DNA of 64,000 bases from Dendrophyllia cribrosa (lineage: Eukaryota > Cnidaria > Anthozoa > Scleractinia > Dendrophylliidae): contig JAJLRJ010000005.1 in the NCBI GenBank assembly GCA_024195265.1, positions 24,116,355 through 24,180,354 of the forward strand. The letters are read 5' to 3'. Of this stretch, positions 33,706-45,372 are shown one piece after another. The notes under the pieces were generated by a model. The model was not told where the DNA came from, did no database searches, and saw only the letters and a list, made by a program, of their open reading frames with translations. The stretch's first letter is position 1, and every line of letters starts with the position of its first letter. The translations under genes and the position numbers were made by a program.

Positions 33706-33925
33706 ACTTTCTAAGGAACAAATGCTGTTTTACAGATTTATAGACTAACTGATCATGATATTCTCTTTGCATCATCTGTCGTTGGGATGTTGGGTAAGTG
33801 TTAGGGATAATACTTCATTGTGAAACGTTTAAAAGTCCGCAGCCCTTCAGTTATTGTTAATGGGTTGGCATTATTTGCCTCGATATATTTTTTTCCTGTT
33901 CGTGATATCAGCATTGAAAATGATG

Positions 33926-34916
33926 TATGTTAAGATATAAACTGAACTCAGTTCTAGGATCAAGATGGCGACCGCCCCTGGGCCCCCCGAATATCACAGG
34001 GTACCCAGACTATGCATAACATAACATATTTCCCTGTAACCCTTAACTGAATAACAAATATAGCAAAACTGTGAGCAGTCCTATAACAAAGAAAACTAAA
34101 TGTTAGAAACATGTCCTCAGTTTGCTATTAAAATGTTCAGTGTTCAATGTCATTCAGAACAATGAAATCATTCTCGGTAACGCAAGGGTACGTGGATGAC
34201 TCGACCACTGACTCTACTGATAATGGGAGATGTAGCTGATGTGAGTTCACTATCAGACTCGTCCCTAGGGTGATTAGGTAGTTGGTCTGCAACAGGGTCT
34301 CTGCTGTTGGTGTCCTCCGCTACTTCACTGGACGAGTCTTCATGTAATGGGGTTTCTTGTGTCTTCAGAATATCCCTCCGGTTTCGTCTGTAATGATGTT
34401 CATTAGCCTGCGAGCAGGCTCACTTGTTTGGGGTATCGCGCGAGTATCTTGGCGGCGAAGCCGCCAAAGCGAGCCAGCGAAGCCGGCGAGAAGAATGGGG
34501 CGAAGAAAAGTGAGCCTGCACGCGGGCTATTAATTTTTGAATTCACCGCGTTCGCCGACGAACGGGGCGATCCGATTGGTTAAAAATGACATTCTTCATG
34601 ATAATATTTTGCTATCTGCCGCGAAAATCTTCACGTGCAACTTTCTGTCATGTTTGTTTACATTTTGCTTTGCTCCTATTGGATAGTTATCTGATACAGG
34701 TCAAATGCCAACTTGACACCTCGCAAGGGGCGGAATTCAAAAATCAATAGCCCGCGTGCAGGCTCACTTTTCCTTGCCCCATTCTTTTCGCTGGCTTCGC
34801 CATCAAGAAACTCGCGCGATACCCCCAAACAAGTGAGCCTGTTCGCAGGCTAGATGTTCATTCGCTTTCACAATATATGATCTTGGTTCCCTTTGTTAGA
34901 TCTCCCCATAACACTT
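33926..34916 (-). pseudogene. Gypsy-like LTR retrotransposon: 3' end of pol, split by a MITE
   Basis: On the minus strand the reading frame (PRSYIVKANEHHYRRNRRDI ... SGRVIHVPLRY) ends with TGA at 34168-34170. It has the C-terminal tail typical of Ty3/gypsy integrase-pol proteins (RRN-R and SGRV-RxP blocks). A MITE at 34404-34852 interrupts it. Sequence beyond the stop (33926-34160) would be 3' non-coding/LTR. Both sides are truncated: it joins the peptide-unit flank at 33925 and the GC-headed element at ~34917. No RT, RNase H or integrase core remains. Confidence 0.6.
34404..34852. mobile_element. MITE with TAGCCTGCG ends and 9-bp target duplication
   Basis: Terminal inverted repeats of ~40 bp (TAGCCTGCGAGCAGGCTCAC / inverse), CpG-rich ends, and GATGTTCAT duplicated at 34395-34403 and 34853-34861. 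Fits MULE-type mobilisation. A 93-bp relative lies at 43186-43278. Confidence 0.9.
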
Positions 34917-35690
34917 GCTTCGAGGAAATTCATACGTTTTTTATCAATGCGGGGCAATATTTCAGTACCGAAGAAGCGGAGTTTTAACGAATTTCCGAGC
35001 GGTCGAGTGACTTAAAGGTAAAATAAATCACATTTTTCGATGGGAATTTATGTTGATATCAATTTTTGATTGACTTTTCCTTTGTGTTCTCGTTAGTTTT
35101 GGAGTCATGTTTATAAAACGTGCTCAAATTCAATCGTGTTGTTATCTTGAATTTCATCGAGGACAGCTCTGCCTCGATGCGCTATAAAAGGTACGCGTTT
35201 TGGTTTTTAACAACAACTAACAAATATTTTAATAAACATTTTCAAAAGACGATTTTGTTGTCCATTTTTATGCGTTTGTTTATTTATTACATAGGTTGAA
35301 AAGCGACTTTATGTAAACAAAACAAGACTTGGATTTCACTCGCATCGCCTTATGCAAATATGTCTGTGTATTTTTTGCAATTTTGATTTCCAAGTCAGTT
35401 TCTCGGGCAATTTTTGATACGCAACAGGTGCATTTCATTCGAAAAATAAGTCATACTAGTTATTCTAGACCGAGAAAAAGTTGTTTTTGTGAACTTTTGT
35501 AAGGTCTAAATGTACTGTGTAGACGGTGGCGTAATACGGTTTTTTTTTTAGAATTGCTAAATTTGAAAAATAGTCCGGTCTCCAATCTTAATTCTTGTGC
35601 TTCCGACCTTTCACCTTAGTTAAGCTTATTATTGGCTTTCTGTTCAGAGAGCTTCGCTGTTAGGCTCAGCCTATCTATATATATATATAT
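34917..35690 (+). mobile_element. GC-headed dispersed element, 5'-truncated copy
   Basis: From CTTGCTTCGAGGAA on, matches the minus strand of 55570-54806, ending GTTAGGCTCAGCCTATC and (TA)n. Contains TATAAAAG at 35183. Non-coding. Confidence 0.7.
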
Positions 35691-37284
35691 TACCTCGAAA
35701 GTCAAACGTTTATATGGCAAACTCCCGTACGGGGGTCGTCGTCTGCTTAACGTTCAATTCGCGCCACATTCGGTAAGCCATGTCGTCGACCCAGATAAAA
35801 GCTAATAATTTAGTAGTAGGTTCCTGTATAATTCTTTGCTTTGTTTTGTTTTTCTGTGTATTTGTTTTGTTATAGCACCATTTTTTTAAATATATTTTGC
35901 AATTTGTTTTCCATTATCGACAAATGTTCTTCCCCTATACTAGAATAGTATATTTCGGTAGTCGTTGCCAGTAGTCACGATACACTAATATCATATTGCT
36001 GTGGTCTCTATCACAGAGAAAAAATATTTATTTATCGTGTTTGTCCTCTAATAAAACAGCAAATATGAGATCTCCGTTTAATCCATATGACCAAAAATGA
36101 CGGTAAAAAGAAAGAAATTAAAAGTAGTTTTCACCAAGCAAAAATAGATCGCAGTGAAGCATACATTTTGCCTCTACACAGGCCTTGAACAATATATAGG
36201 TAAGGCTGCTTTAACTTTCTGAGGAGGCTGCTGAATGCGATAAGACGTCTGTGAGAGTACTGATTAATGAAGGGACACCCAGTAAGCTTTTCATAATCTT
36301 GGTGTTTCTTTTTTTTTTCTCTCTCTCTCTCTCTGTAATTGTTTCTTTGTTTAATTTCCTCTTTATTTAAATCTTTCTTTCTTTCTACCTTTGTTTGTTT
36401 GTTTGTTTGATTGTTTCTTTCTTTCTCAAAGATTCAATTTTTGACTCAGGAAATGAAAAAGCTCACTTTTGTTAGCTCTTTCATATTGTTTTTTTCATGT
36501 TCGCTGTCTTTTTTACAACAGTATTAATCAAACGTCAAATTACCGTTTTATTTATCACACAGCGTCTGTTAACACCTTTCCACTGTTTAATTTCTTTATT
36601 GTTCGGTTTGTGTTTTTAGCTAAGTGCTTTCTTGGCAGCCGTCTCTTTTATTCACATTTTACCGATTATAAAAATGGAGTAACTTAATGGTGGTTATATC
36701 ACAAAACACGTTTAACTCACGCTTTTAAAAACCTTAAAGTTAATATCTTATTCGCTTCGCATCATTTGTCGTTGGGATGTCCATTATAAATAAGGAATCG
36801 TATTTCCATTATCGACAAATGTTCTTCTCCTATACTAGAACAGTATATTTCGGTAGTCGTTGCCAGTAGTCACTATACACCAATATAATATTGGTGTGGT
36901 CTCTATCACTGAGAAAAAAATATTTATTTATCGTGTTTGTCCTCTAATAAAAAAGCAAATATGAGATCTCCGTTTAATCCATATGACCAAAAATGACGGA
37001 AAAAAGAACGAAATTAATGCAGTTTTCACCAAACAAAAATAGATCGCAGTGAAGCATACATTTTGTCTCTACGCAGACAAAAAAAAAATATATATATATG
37101 TATAGAAGGTTGCTTAAACTTTCTGAGGTGGCTGCTGTATGCGTTAAGACCTCTGTGAGGGTACTGATAAATGAAGGGATACCCAGTAATCTTTTCATAA
37201 TAAGCTTGGTGTTTCTTGTTTTTTTTTTCTTTTTAACATCGTCTGTTAACACCTTTCCACTGTTTAATTTCTTTTTAATTTCTT
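35691..37284. repeat. Flank blocks of the peptide locus (upstream of copy B)
   Basis: 35695-35930 (CCTCGAAAGTCAAACG...) recurs at 48320-48560 and 49060-49290. 36160-36310 and 37060-37230 are the GGCTGCTG block and 36560-36795 the CTGTTAACACC block. It includes CT and TTTG microsatellites (36320-36425). No gene supported. Confidence 0.75.
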
Positions 37285-37307
37285 CCCCCCCCCCCCCCCC
37301 CCCCCCC
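37285..37307. repeat. 23-base C run
   Basis: Same position in the duplicated unit as the 26-base C run at 50749-50774; at 57420-57450 the equivalent site is an interrupted C/T tract. Confidence 0.95.
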
Positions 37308-37778
37308 GTAAGATATACCCATTTGACCCATCCTGGCTAAAGAAAGAGGCAAGCTAAAAGTACCTTTACTTAACTAGAAACAAAACAATATCAACAATAA
37401 AAAGATGCTTTGAAAGTTCTGAATATAGAAATCAAGGGGGAATGCTCACATTTTTTGGTATTGGTATTATGGGTTATGCCAATATGATATTTATTGTAAG
37501 TGGCGCTATTATAGACGACACCGCTTTTTCACTTGTGGAAATTCTAGCGCGTCGCCAAACACTGAGAAGTCAAAAAAAAAATTAGCAATCTATGAACTGT
37601 TCATACTTCTCCCTTTGTACTTTTCGTATTGAAAATGAGGGTTTATTTTTTTTAAAGATTGCTTGTCACAGTTAAACGTTTGAAAGTGTCCATTAGAGTG
37701 GTTAATGCATATGGGCCGGTACGCTTTGCTCTTGGTAAAGGATTCAATTTCATTATCAGCTTTCTTTACTTAAGATGA

Positions 37779-37785
37779 TATAAAA
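37779..37785 (+). promoter_or_regulatory. TATA box of peptide copy B
   Basis: TATAAAA 95 bp before the ATG, in a conserved stretch TTTATACTAGTCAAAAACGT...GACTTGTCACTGTTCGAG. Equivalents: 51808 (C), 57889 (D), 59877 (E), 62228 (F). Confidence 0.65.
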
Positions 37786-37879
37786 AGATCGAAAATAATC
37801 TTTATACTAGTCAAAAACGTTCGGCGAAGAATTCGAATAGACTTGTCACTGTTCGAGTTTCGATTTACCTTTAAAAGGA

Positions 37880-38331
37880 ATGAAGACCCAAGCGTTTGCT
37901 GTTCTTGTTGCCGTTCTTTTGATCGCAACGTTAGTTTGCGAGAGTGACTGCTTTCATGGTACTTTTCCCGGAAAAAGAGAACTTCAAGAAAAGGTTTGGA
38001 AATATTTCGCTAAAAAAAATCAATCGCAAGGTATACTTTATCTAGCCAGTTCAGTTTGCTTGGTTTAGCATTAGTTGTAGTCGCTATATGTTGGCTCCGG
38101 ATCATTTAACGGAAAAAGAGAGCTTCAAGAAAAGATTTTAAAATATTTCAGTTTGTTAAAATGTATTCGAAATTTAACATAAGTTTAACGTAATACACAT
38201 TGTCATCTTTACCTTGTGTACAGTTTACGAGAGTAGCGAGGAGCGTTTGTGAGGCGGCAAGAAGCCTTGGATGCAAGGGAATGAAAACGAGGGCGGCTGA
38301 TGACCCCAGTGACGAAAAGAACGCCTTGTAA
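37880..38331 (+). CDS. Small secreted peptide precursor, copy B (intact)
   Basis: Exon 1 37880-37993 and exon 2 38224-38331, phase 0, donor AAG|GTTTGG, acceptor GTGTACAG; the joined frame is 73 residues. Exon 1 codes a signal peptide (MKTQAFAVLVAVLLIATLV) followed by CESDC and a Gly-Lys-Arg site (FPGKRELQ). Exon 2 codes a basic, amphipathic-looking segment with two Cys seven residues apart (SVCEAARSLGC) and an acidic tail. The layout suggests a secreted, processed peptide: antimicrobial, venom-type or neuropeptide-like are all possible and I do not recognise the family. TATA at 37779, AATAAA at 38482. It belongs to a six-copy family in this window. Confidence 0.75.
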
Positions 38332-38481
38332 GAAAGAACTACCAACTATAACATCCCCCAAAGATGAAGCAAGATATCTTAAAAGATGAAGATTAAGAAG
38401 TATTATGTTAATAATGATAATGTCTTTACTAAAGGCGGACATAAAGTCACTATATAAACTGTTTCATCAGAAGAAATACGA

Positions 38482-38487
38482 AATAAA
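38482..38487 (+). terminator. Polyadenylation signal of peptide copy B
   Basis: AATAAA 150 bp after the stop, conserved in the other copies (e.g. 52517 and 60731). Confidence 0.6.
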
Positions 38488-38837
38488 ACGATGAAAGAAC
38501 AATCAATTGACTGCGAGTTTCATTCACTTCAGTGTTAAACCTTCGGAAGTGTAGTCTATTTCAACAACATAAGTCAGTGCATCAAATGCCAATGACACGT
38601 GGAACTTGCAAAAATACATTGCTGTAGCTTACCAGAAGAATAATTGCATTTGCCCTGTACGTACTACAACATCGAATCTGAAATCTACAATCAAATATAA
38701 AATGTGGAAAGAAGAGGCAAAAGGACGAAGATTACAATTTGTATCTAATCAGGCCTGAAAAAACATTTACAGAGAATTAGAAGGCTGCTCGTGCTATCTG
38801 CCGGGTGACTTTGGTTTTCGTGTTTTTTCTTCAATAT

Positions 38838-39205
38838 TGTTCTTGTTCTTGTTCTTCTTGTTCTTGTTCTTCTTGTTCTTGTTCTTCTTGTTCTTGTTTT
38901 TCTTGTTCTTGTTCTTGTTCTTGTTCTTGTTCTTGTTCTTGTTCTTGTTCTTGTTCTTGTTCTTGTTCTTGTTCTTGTTCTTGTTCTTGTTCTTGTTCTT
39001 GTTCTTGTTCTTGTTCTTGTTCTTGTTCTTGTTCTTGTTCTTGTTCTTGTTCTTGTTCTTGTTCTTGTTCTTGTTCTTGTTCTTGTTCTTGTTCTTGTTC
39101 TTGTTCTTGTTCTTGTTCTTGTTCTTGTTCTTGTTCTTGTTCTTGTTCTTGTTCTTCCTGTTCTTCTTGTTCTTGTTCTTGATCTTGTTCTTGTTCTTCG
39201 TCTTC
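38838..39205. repeat. (TTCTTG)n microsatellite, sister of 33103
   Basis: About 60 hexamers. Both flanks match the two sides of the 8.8-kb insertion, making this the uninterrupted counterpart. Confidence 0.95.
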
Positions 39206-39227
39206 GTCTTTTTCTTCTTTTTCCAAA

Positions 39228-39464
39228 ATGACATATATGGGAATTAAAGCGCGTACTTTCGTAAGCACTTCTATGTTTGTTTTACATATTAAAATAGACA
39301 TTTTGTTACCGATATTTTTTATCCCACAGCAACTGTTAACACCTTTTTCTTTCGGCTGTGTTTTCAACGTTTTCTTGGGTTCCCCTTTTGATATTTTCCT
39401 CAATCATAAAATTGCGCAACTTAATGGTAGTGATTTCACCATTTACATTTTACTTACTGTTTAG
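39228..39464 (+). other. 78-codon frame, copy 2
   Basis: Identical in translation to 33469-33705; same caution applies. Confidence 0.25.
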
Positions 39465-39689
39465 ACTTTCTAAGGAACAAATGCTGTTTTACAGATTTAT
39501 AGACTAACTGATCATGATATTCTCTTTGCATCATCTTCGTTGGGATGTTGGGTAAGTGTTAGGGATAATACTTCATTGTGAAACGTTTAAAAGTCCGCAG
39601 CCCTTCAGTTATTGTTAATGGGTTGGCATTATTTGCCTTGATATATTTTTTTCCTGTCCGTGATATCAGCATTGAAAATGATGTATACA

Positions 39690-41280
39690 GAATAAACTTG
39701 ACACTAACAACAGAGGTTTCACCTAGTTGTCAATGGATCGTGTTTTGTTTTTCTTTTTTTACTTTTAATATCCCAGTAGACGTACAGGTGGGAAGTGGTT
39801 TCAAGAGTATTTATTATCAGCACATGCCGTCTACAGTAGCTGTTTGTTTATCCCTGGGACACATTTTATTAAAATATGGGGGAGATCAATAGCTATGGTA
39901 ACTAGATATGACGTCATAAGTAGCATAGGTCAAACCATTTTTGAATACAAATGCGTGTTTTTCATCTTTTACGACGGGCTATTCATTAAAGACGACACCA
40001 TCTTAAAATGGTACCATCGCCGTGAAACAGAAAAATCCAGCAGTTTCTTGTACGTCTTGTAAACACAATACATGCATGTACGCACCAGCTGGTCCCTCTG
40101 TATATTCTTATCCAAATATCATCTTGAATGTGCTTTATTTATTTAGTCTACCTAAGAGGGGATGAATCCGCCGATCCGTCAAACTTTGTGAGCTGAATCC
40201 GTTGATCCGCAGACATTTATGCTCGAATCCGAATCTACATATTATTTTTGATTTTCGAGATGTAATAAAAATATCCTAGTAACATGAATCTTGGAATTTC
40301 TTTTTAGAAAAAAATGTCTTCTTGAGTTTTCTCAAGTCTCGCGAGTGAACGTCGACGAAATATTTAAGCAACAGCACAGGTTGACCACACGTGAACTCGA
40401 CTGTGACGAAACATGTGCTTTTGTAGCGGCGAAGACGCGTGTGGCATCCAAGAAACCTTTGAGTGTTTCCAGACTTGAGCAGGTTACGCGAATATTTACC
40501 TGGTTTAACTGCCCGCAAGAAATGGTTTCAAACTGTGCCTAACATAATGATTGATTATTTGGTGCTTGTAGTTGACTATGGGACTCCATGAGGGTCTTGG
40601 CCTATTGGCAGAATTGCGAAAGTTTTCCCTTGTTCTGACAATGTTGTGAGATCAGCTGAAGTGAAGACCAAGTTTGGACTACTCAACAATCCGTGACAAA
40701 ACTAGACCTCCTGTAAGAGGGTTGACGCCCAACTAATGTAGCCGAGCACGGGGGAAGGATGTTACAGCCGCAGACCAGATTTGGGAACTAGACATTGACA
40801 TTGTTTATTTTGTTTCATTTGTTTCATTTTTGGTTTATTTCGTTTATGCGACATTAGAGTGAGATGTACATGACGTGCTAAGTCGCCTTTACCCTTTTTT
40901 TTTTTATCTCGTTAATGCGCGCATTCGTAAAACGAGATATAGGTATAAGTAGAAAAAAGGGGATAAAACTTTTGTCCGGGGAGTTAGTTCTTTATACAAG
41001 TTATACAAGGGCATTAAGGATATGGTTGGTTATACCGGTTAGGATTTCAAGAAGGGCGTCTCATACCGCCACTATAATTTTTGGGGAGTACCCCCGGACC
41101 TATTGTTAATGTCCCTATTGTTAACTTCCCTAGGGAATTGGCATGTCATATAACGTTACATATCAATCTTTCAAATTTGTCTTAAGTGGATGTGTCCAAG
41201 ACTGCTTTGTTGATCTTCAAAGGTTCAGGAAATTTGTGTTTTTCTTGTCAATCATTTGTCGTAGAAGGTTAAGAAAGGTC
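39690..41280. other. Mostly gene-free; one isolated exon-like segment
   Basis: 40308-40485 has a good acceptor (ATTTCTTTTTAG) and a donor-like GAGCAG|GTTACG around an open, CpG-containing frame (VDEIFKQQHRLTTREL). No homologue is recognised and no partner exons were found. The rest shows nothing codable; 40150-40240 has repeated GAATCCG/GATCCG motifs. Confidence 0.3.
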
Positions 41281-41333
41281 AAATGTGTGTTTTTGGAAAA
41301 CGCAGTTTGAGAATTTCACGGTGTATTTTTAGA

Positions 41334-41900
41334 ATGTATGGAGACGCACGCATTGAAACCAGCAAGACTATTGAGAAGTGCATCAAGAAAATAAAGTATT
41401 TAATCGACCGATATAAAGAGGCAAAGGAATGGAACAGAAAGCAGTCTGGAGGCTCTAAGAAGCAAAGTTTATGTTACGATGAAATTGACGCTGTCTTGGG
41501 CTACCGTGACATCGTAGCGTTGAGCCATGTGTCTGAAGTGGGGACAACAAGCACGCACGCAAGCTTAAGCCCAACTTCTTTATCGGCCAGCAGCGCAGCT
41601 TCAGGTGATCAGTCTGGAAAACTGAAGGAAGATGAAGGGGAGCAAAAGAAGAAGTAGGTGAGAAGCGACAGGAAAAAAAAAACAAGAAAAAGAAGTCGTG
41701 CGGACTTGGAAGAAGGGGAAGAAGAGGAAAGACGGGAGTTTCGAGAAAGTATGGATACATTTAAGAAATACGGGGAAAATCTTAACACCTTTATGGCAAA
41801 TTGTTCGCAAACACAGCAATAACAAATGACAATATGACAATGATGGGCCAATTTATCGGTGCCATGACTCAGTTTATGAGTAAGAACAGTGAACAATGAA
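41334..41900 (+). pseudogene. Myb/SANT-like DNA-binding protein exon (Harbinger-type), decayed
   Basis: After an acceptor (GTATTTTTAG) a frame of ~108 codons contains KKIKYLIDRYKEAKEWNRKQ and YDEIDAVLGYRDIVAL, the second half of the Myb/SANT-like domain found in cnidarian proteins related to PIF/Harbinger. A Ser-rich linker follows. The frame stops at 41657, but downstream sequence in other frames still looks like the expected C-terminus (MDTFKKYGENLNTFM; then TAA, FIGAMTQFM-like), so frameshifts have accumulated. The first exon with the N-terminal half-domain is not found upstream. Confidence 0.55.
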
Positions 41901-41939
41901 CATATAACAAAGTACAACATGTTATTGTGTACTGACATA

Positions 41940-43185
41940 TGTGTGGAAGGTAACGGAACCTAGATATTTTTTCCAAAAAAATCATCGCCTAAAGTTTTGA
42001 AGGTATTAAAATTCGCTCTAGTGCGACCCCGCCCTTAGCTAACTAAAGTTTATCAAGCAAGCATTTCAAGAAGCATTTTATATTCGGTTTCAGCGTTTTG
42101 ATGTTTTTCAAGAGAGATATTGGCACTATTTTGGGAGTTAATTGACAAGACAAAGGAAAAGATAATGTATTAATTGAGTGGCAAGTAATAGCAAGGGAAC
42201 GTTCTCAGCGTATAAAAATTCACCCCTCTCATAAAATAGAAGTGCGTATAGGGGTGAAAATTTCAAGTTCGTTTACTTGGAGATTACAACTGAATTGGCT
42301 GAAATTCTGAAAATTGGCAGGAATGTTCTTCGATACCTCCTTTCAAAAACGTTGTCGGGCTTTTTTTTTATTTCGTTTCTGTTACTAAGTTACGGTCTTT
42401 TGTAGAAAAATACGTAAACATCGATAACATCAAACTTTAGGAGGGTGTAAAAGAAAAGTAACGCACATCTGAAAAATCACCGACACCATTTTGGACGGCA
42501 ATCTATAAGAAAATATTTCCGATGTTAATCGCGTCACTCTTTCCGGTCGTCGATGTCTGTGTATTAATGATAATGAGATAATAAATGCGGCTGTCAATGG
42601 CTATTTAAGAAAATATTTAATCTACCCTTATTTGTTTATCCATCTTGTTTATCATCCATTTTCATATCTATAGTGCTTAAAGACATTTTTTAAATTTATC
42701 CCGGGCCCTAAGGAATATATGAATGATCGATGTTTAAAATATAAGTGAATATTATTTCCAGAAATCAGTGCTTGTAAGTGAATGTTTTTTAGTTGAGGCA
42801 ACGAAGTACGTATATTTAAGTAGTTTGTATTATATAATTGTTGAATTTTCCTTTTTAGTTACCAATTTAATTTATGAAAGCTAGCAAGATATGTTAAATG
42901 TATGTGCGTGTTTTCTTATCGAAATTCTTAGATGCTATCAGTTTTTTTCCCTCTTTTTATATCACATGTTCCCACGGGAAAGTTTGTGTTTTCATATAAG
43001 CGATAATAAATGTTCAGCTCTCATGATTATGCAATAGTATGCAAGACAGCTCAGATGTTACTGATTTAGTACCAGATACCATGAATTTTGACTTTTGTTC
43101 TATTTTCGATTACTGAATCATTGCCATTACGGTTTGTCCTTTTGCTTTTGTAAAAACGTTGTCGGTATTCTTTTATTATATAGAG
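41940..43185. other. Gene-free AT-rich stretch
   Basis: No supported coding sequence, tRNA or clear repeat. Confidence 0.4.
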
Positions 43186-43278
43186 TAGCCTGCGGACACA
43201 CTTGGAGTCGGACGGCGGGGTCGACGGTTCGCACCGCAAAATAGCGCTCCTCCAAGCCACGAACCTGTTCGCAGGCCA
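43186..43278. mobile_element. Short TAGCCTGCG-ended MITE
   Basis: TAGCCTGCGGACAC at one end and GTTCGCAGGCCA at the other, related to the 34404 element but only 93 bp and GC-rich. Confidence 0.5.
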
Positions 43279-43504
43279 TACTAGTATATAGAATATTTGA
43301 GGTCACTCTTCACGTGATTCGTAATATGAGTGTAAAGAGTTATGATATGATCACATACCATGACACTTCAGCTTCAAAGCCATTCATTTTATTAATTGAA
43401 GTTCCTAAAAAGACTTGTCTTTTAACTATTTTCATTGCAAACTGTTTATTGATCTTCCTAACCCACATCCTCTTGATAATCTAATCATTAAGCAACTCAA
43501 CAAC

Positions 43505-43800
43505 AATGTGTGGGGAAAGGGGTAAAGGATGAAGTACTCCAACATAGGACATTAGGTCACTTTTCTCTAATCCCCCCAAGGGACTCAGACCGAGGTGATA
43601 ATCCTCTCGGGGGTGATAATACCCTAGGGTACTGAGTGAGAGGTCTAGGGGGTGGTATTCCCCCATGCTACTGAGTGAGAGGTGATAATCCCCCCAGGAT
43701 ATGGAGAGGCGATAATCCTCTTTAGGGGCTGAATCCCCCAGGTTAAGCGGAATAAGAGTCTATGGGGTAAAGGGTGACCTGTATGGGAGCACTTCATCCC
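43505..43800. repeat. Minisatellite of GGTGATAATCCCCC-type units
   Basis: Irregular 35-45 bp units (GAGGTGATAATCC, CCCAGG); the same style as 60930-61640. Pro/Leu/Ser frames on the minus strand are artefacts. Confidence 0.65.
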
Positions 43801-43849
43801 CACCAAATACACCAAAGGTGTATTCCCCATAGACGATAAAAAGTGCAAC

Positions 43850-45175
43850 CTGTTAAATAGTGAAACCTGTTTAGCTCACATATAAAATCTTAAACTTGAA
43901 AAGGCAGTGATGGCTAGTTAGTATTTAGCAATGCTTGCCATGCTTGCAGTCTCAACATTAATGTGGGTCCCCAATGAAAGGAAATGATATCCTCTTTCAA
44001 CCCAGAAGAGGCTACGGTAGAGATCATTAGCCATAGTTGCTGATTGATACTGCACCAGACAAGTGGCTTATCTAAGAAAGCCTTCTGGCATCATCCTATG
44101 CCTTTTTGGAACTGAGCTGCATATTTTATTTTGTCACAGTTTTTTTTTTTCGGCACTCAGTCTTAACTGAATTTGCATATTTTATGATGCTCATGAAATG
44201 CAAAAAACTGCTGAGATCTGAGGAGGAATTTAGGAATAGAGATAATGACAGATATAAGTGCTAAAAGATATATGGCGGTAGTCCATTGTCCAATGTCTGT
44301 AGACGTATTTGACTTTCTTGCTGACTTTGATTACTGAGTTTTCCACTGTCAGCATCAGGGGATCTCAAACATCAAAATTAAAGCAGAAATATGTTTTGGG
44401 TAACAACTTGGCCAGTTCACTCACCAGATTAGATTCTCTTTGACATAACTGAAAGGTACATTCTGCAAATGGTTTCCATAAAAAAAAATGTTGTTTTTAG
44501 CTAGAGGTGATGGTATCCCTCGAATGGTTAAGTCCCAGGTCACATGGTGTATCACTCACTCTCCTGTGGTGAAGTGTTTTCTTCAACTTGGTCGTTCAAG
44601 CTTGAACAGCGGCAAGAGCAGCCTTCGTAGCGACAGTTTCCATAGTTTCATTTCCGGTCGCTGTCAGAGACTTTATCTCCGAGTGGGTGATTTGGACGCT
44701 GTTAAACAAGTTGAGTGGCTCAACCACGCCGTCGTCAGCAGATTGTCCTTGCACATTTGTGTTGTCAACGAGATTGGCAGCATACCAAAATAACAATGAA
44801 AAAAGAGATAGTTATGCAAAATTAAAGCTATCAAAATAAGCAAAAAAGGGCCCCACTGGTGTGTTCTGCTGATATAGCATTGAATTAAATCACACTGAAG
44901 AAAGGCTCAGCCCGAGACGTTTGTGTTGTAAATGACATTGACACTTTTTTAAAAGATTTAAACCTTATTACTTTAGGATTTAACCAGAGTGTCACGCATC
45001 ACTGAAAACATTTGTTTTCTCCGTTTTAATTTTTTAGCATGAATTGTGTAGCATAAAAGTAAATGCTATTTGACAAATGATTTGAGTGCATTGGTGGGCA
45101 GATGTACTGGCAGGAACACTGGGTTTAGACTATCCATCAAACTCATTCGAGCGTAACGACAGGGGAAAATAATAG
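43850..45175. other. Gene-free; one unexplained open segment
   Basis: 44596-44796 on the minus strand is open and not obviously repetitive (motifs NETMETVATKAAL), but it lacks acceptor, donor and homology. Nothing else seen. Confidence 0.3.
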
Positions 45176-45372
45176 AGAATTTAGTTTTATCGACTGAGTC
45201 GATAAGGTAAATTGACCACCGTAAAAAGATTCAAGTAGCTGACGTTTCGAGCGCTAGCCCTTCGTCGGAGCGAATCGCTCCGACGAAGGGCTAGCGCTCG
45301 AAACGTCAGCTACTTGAATCTTTTTACGGTGGTCAATTTACCTTATCGACTCAGTCAATAAAACTAAATTCT
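45176..45372. mobile_element. Near-perfect 197-bp palindrome (MITE)
   Basis: 98-bp arms centred on 45274 (GGAGCGA/A/TCGCTCC) with only a couple of mismatches; the arms include GACGTTTCGAGCGCTAGCCC. Similar palindromes are widespread in cnidarian genomes. Confidence 0.85.

Noticed and set aside
44596..44796. Minus-strand exon candidate
   Set aside because: Open and non-repetitive but without acceptor, donor or recognisable motif.
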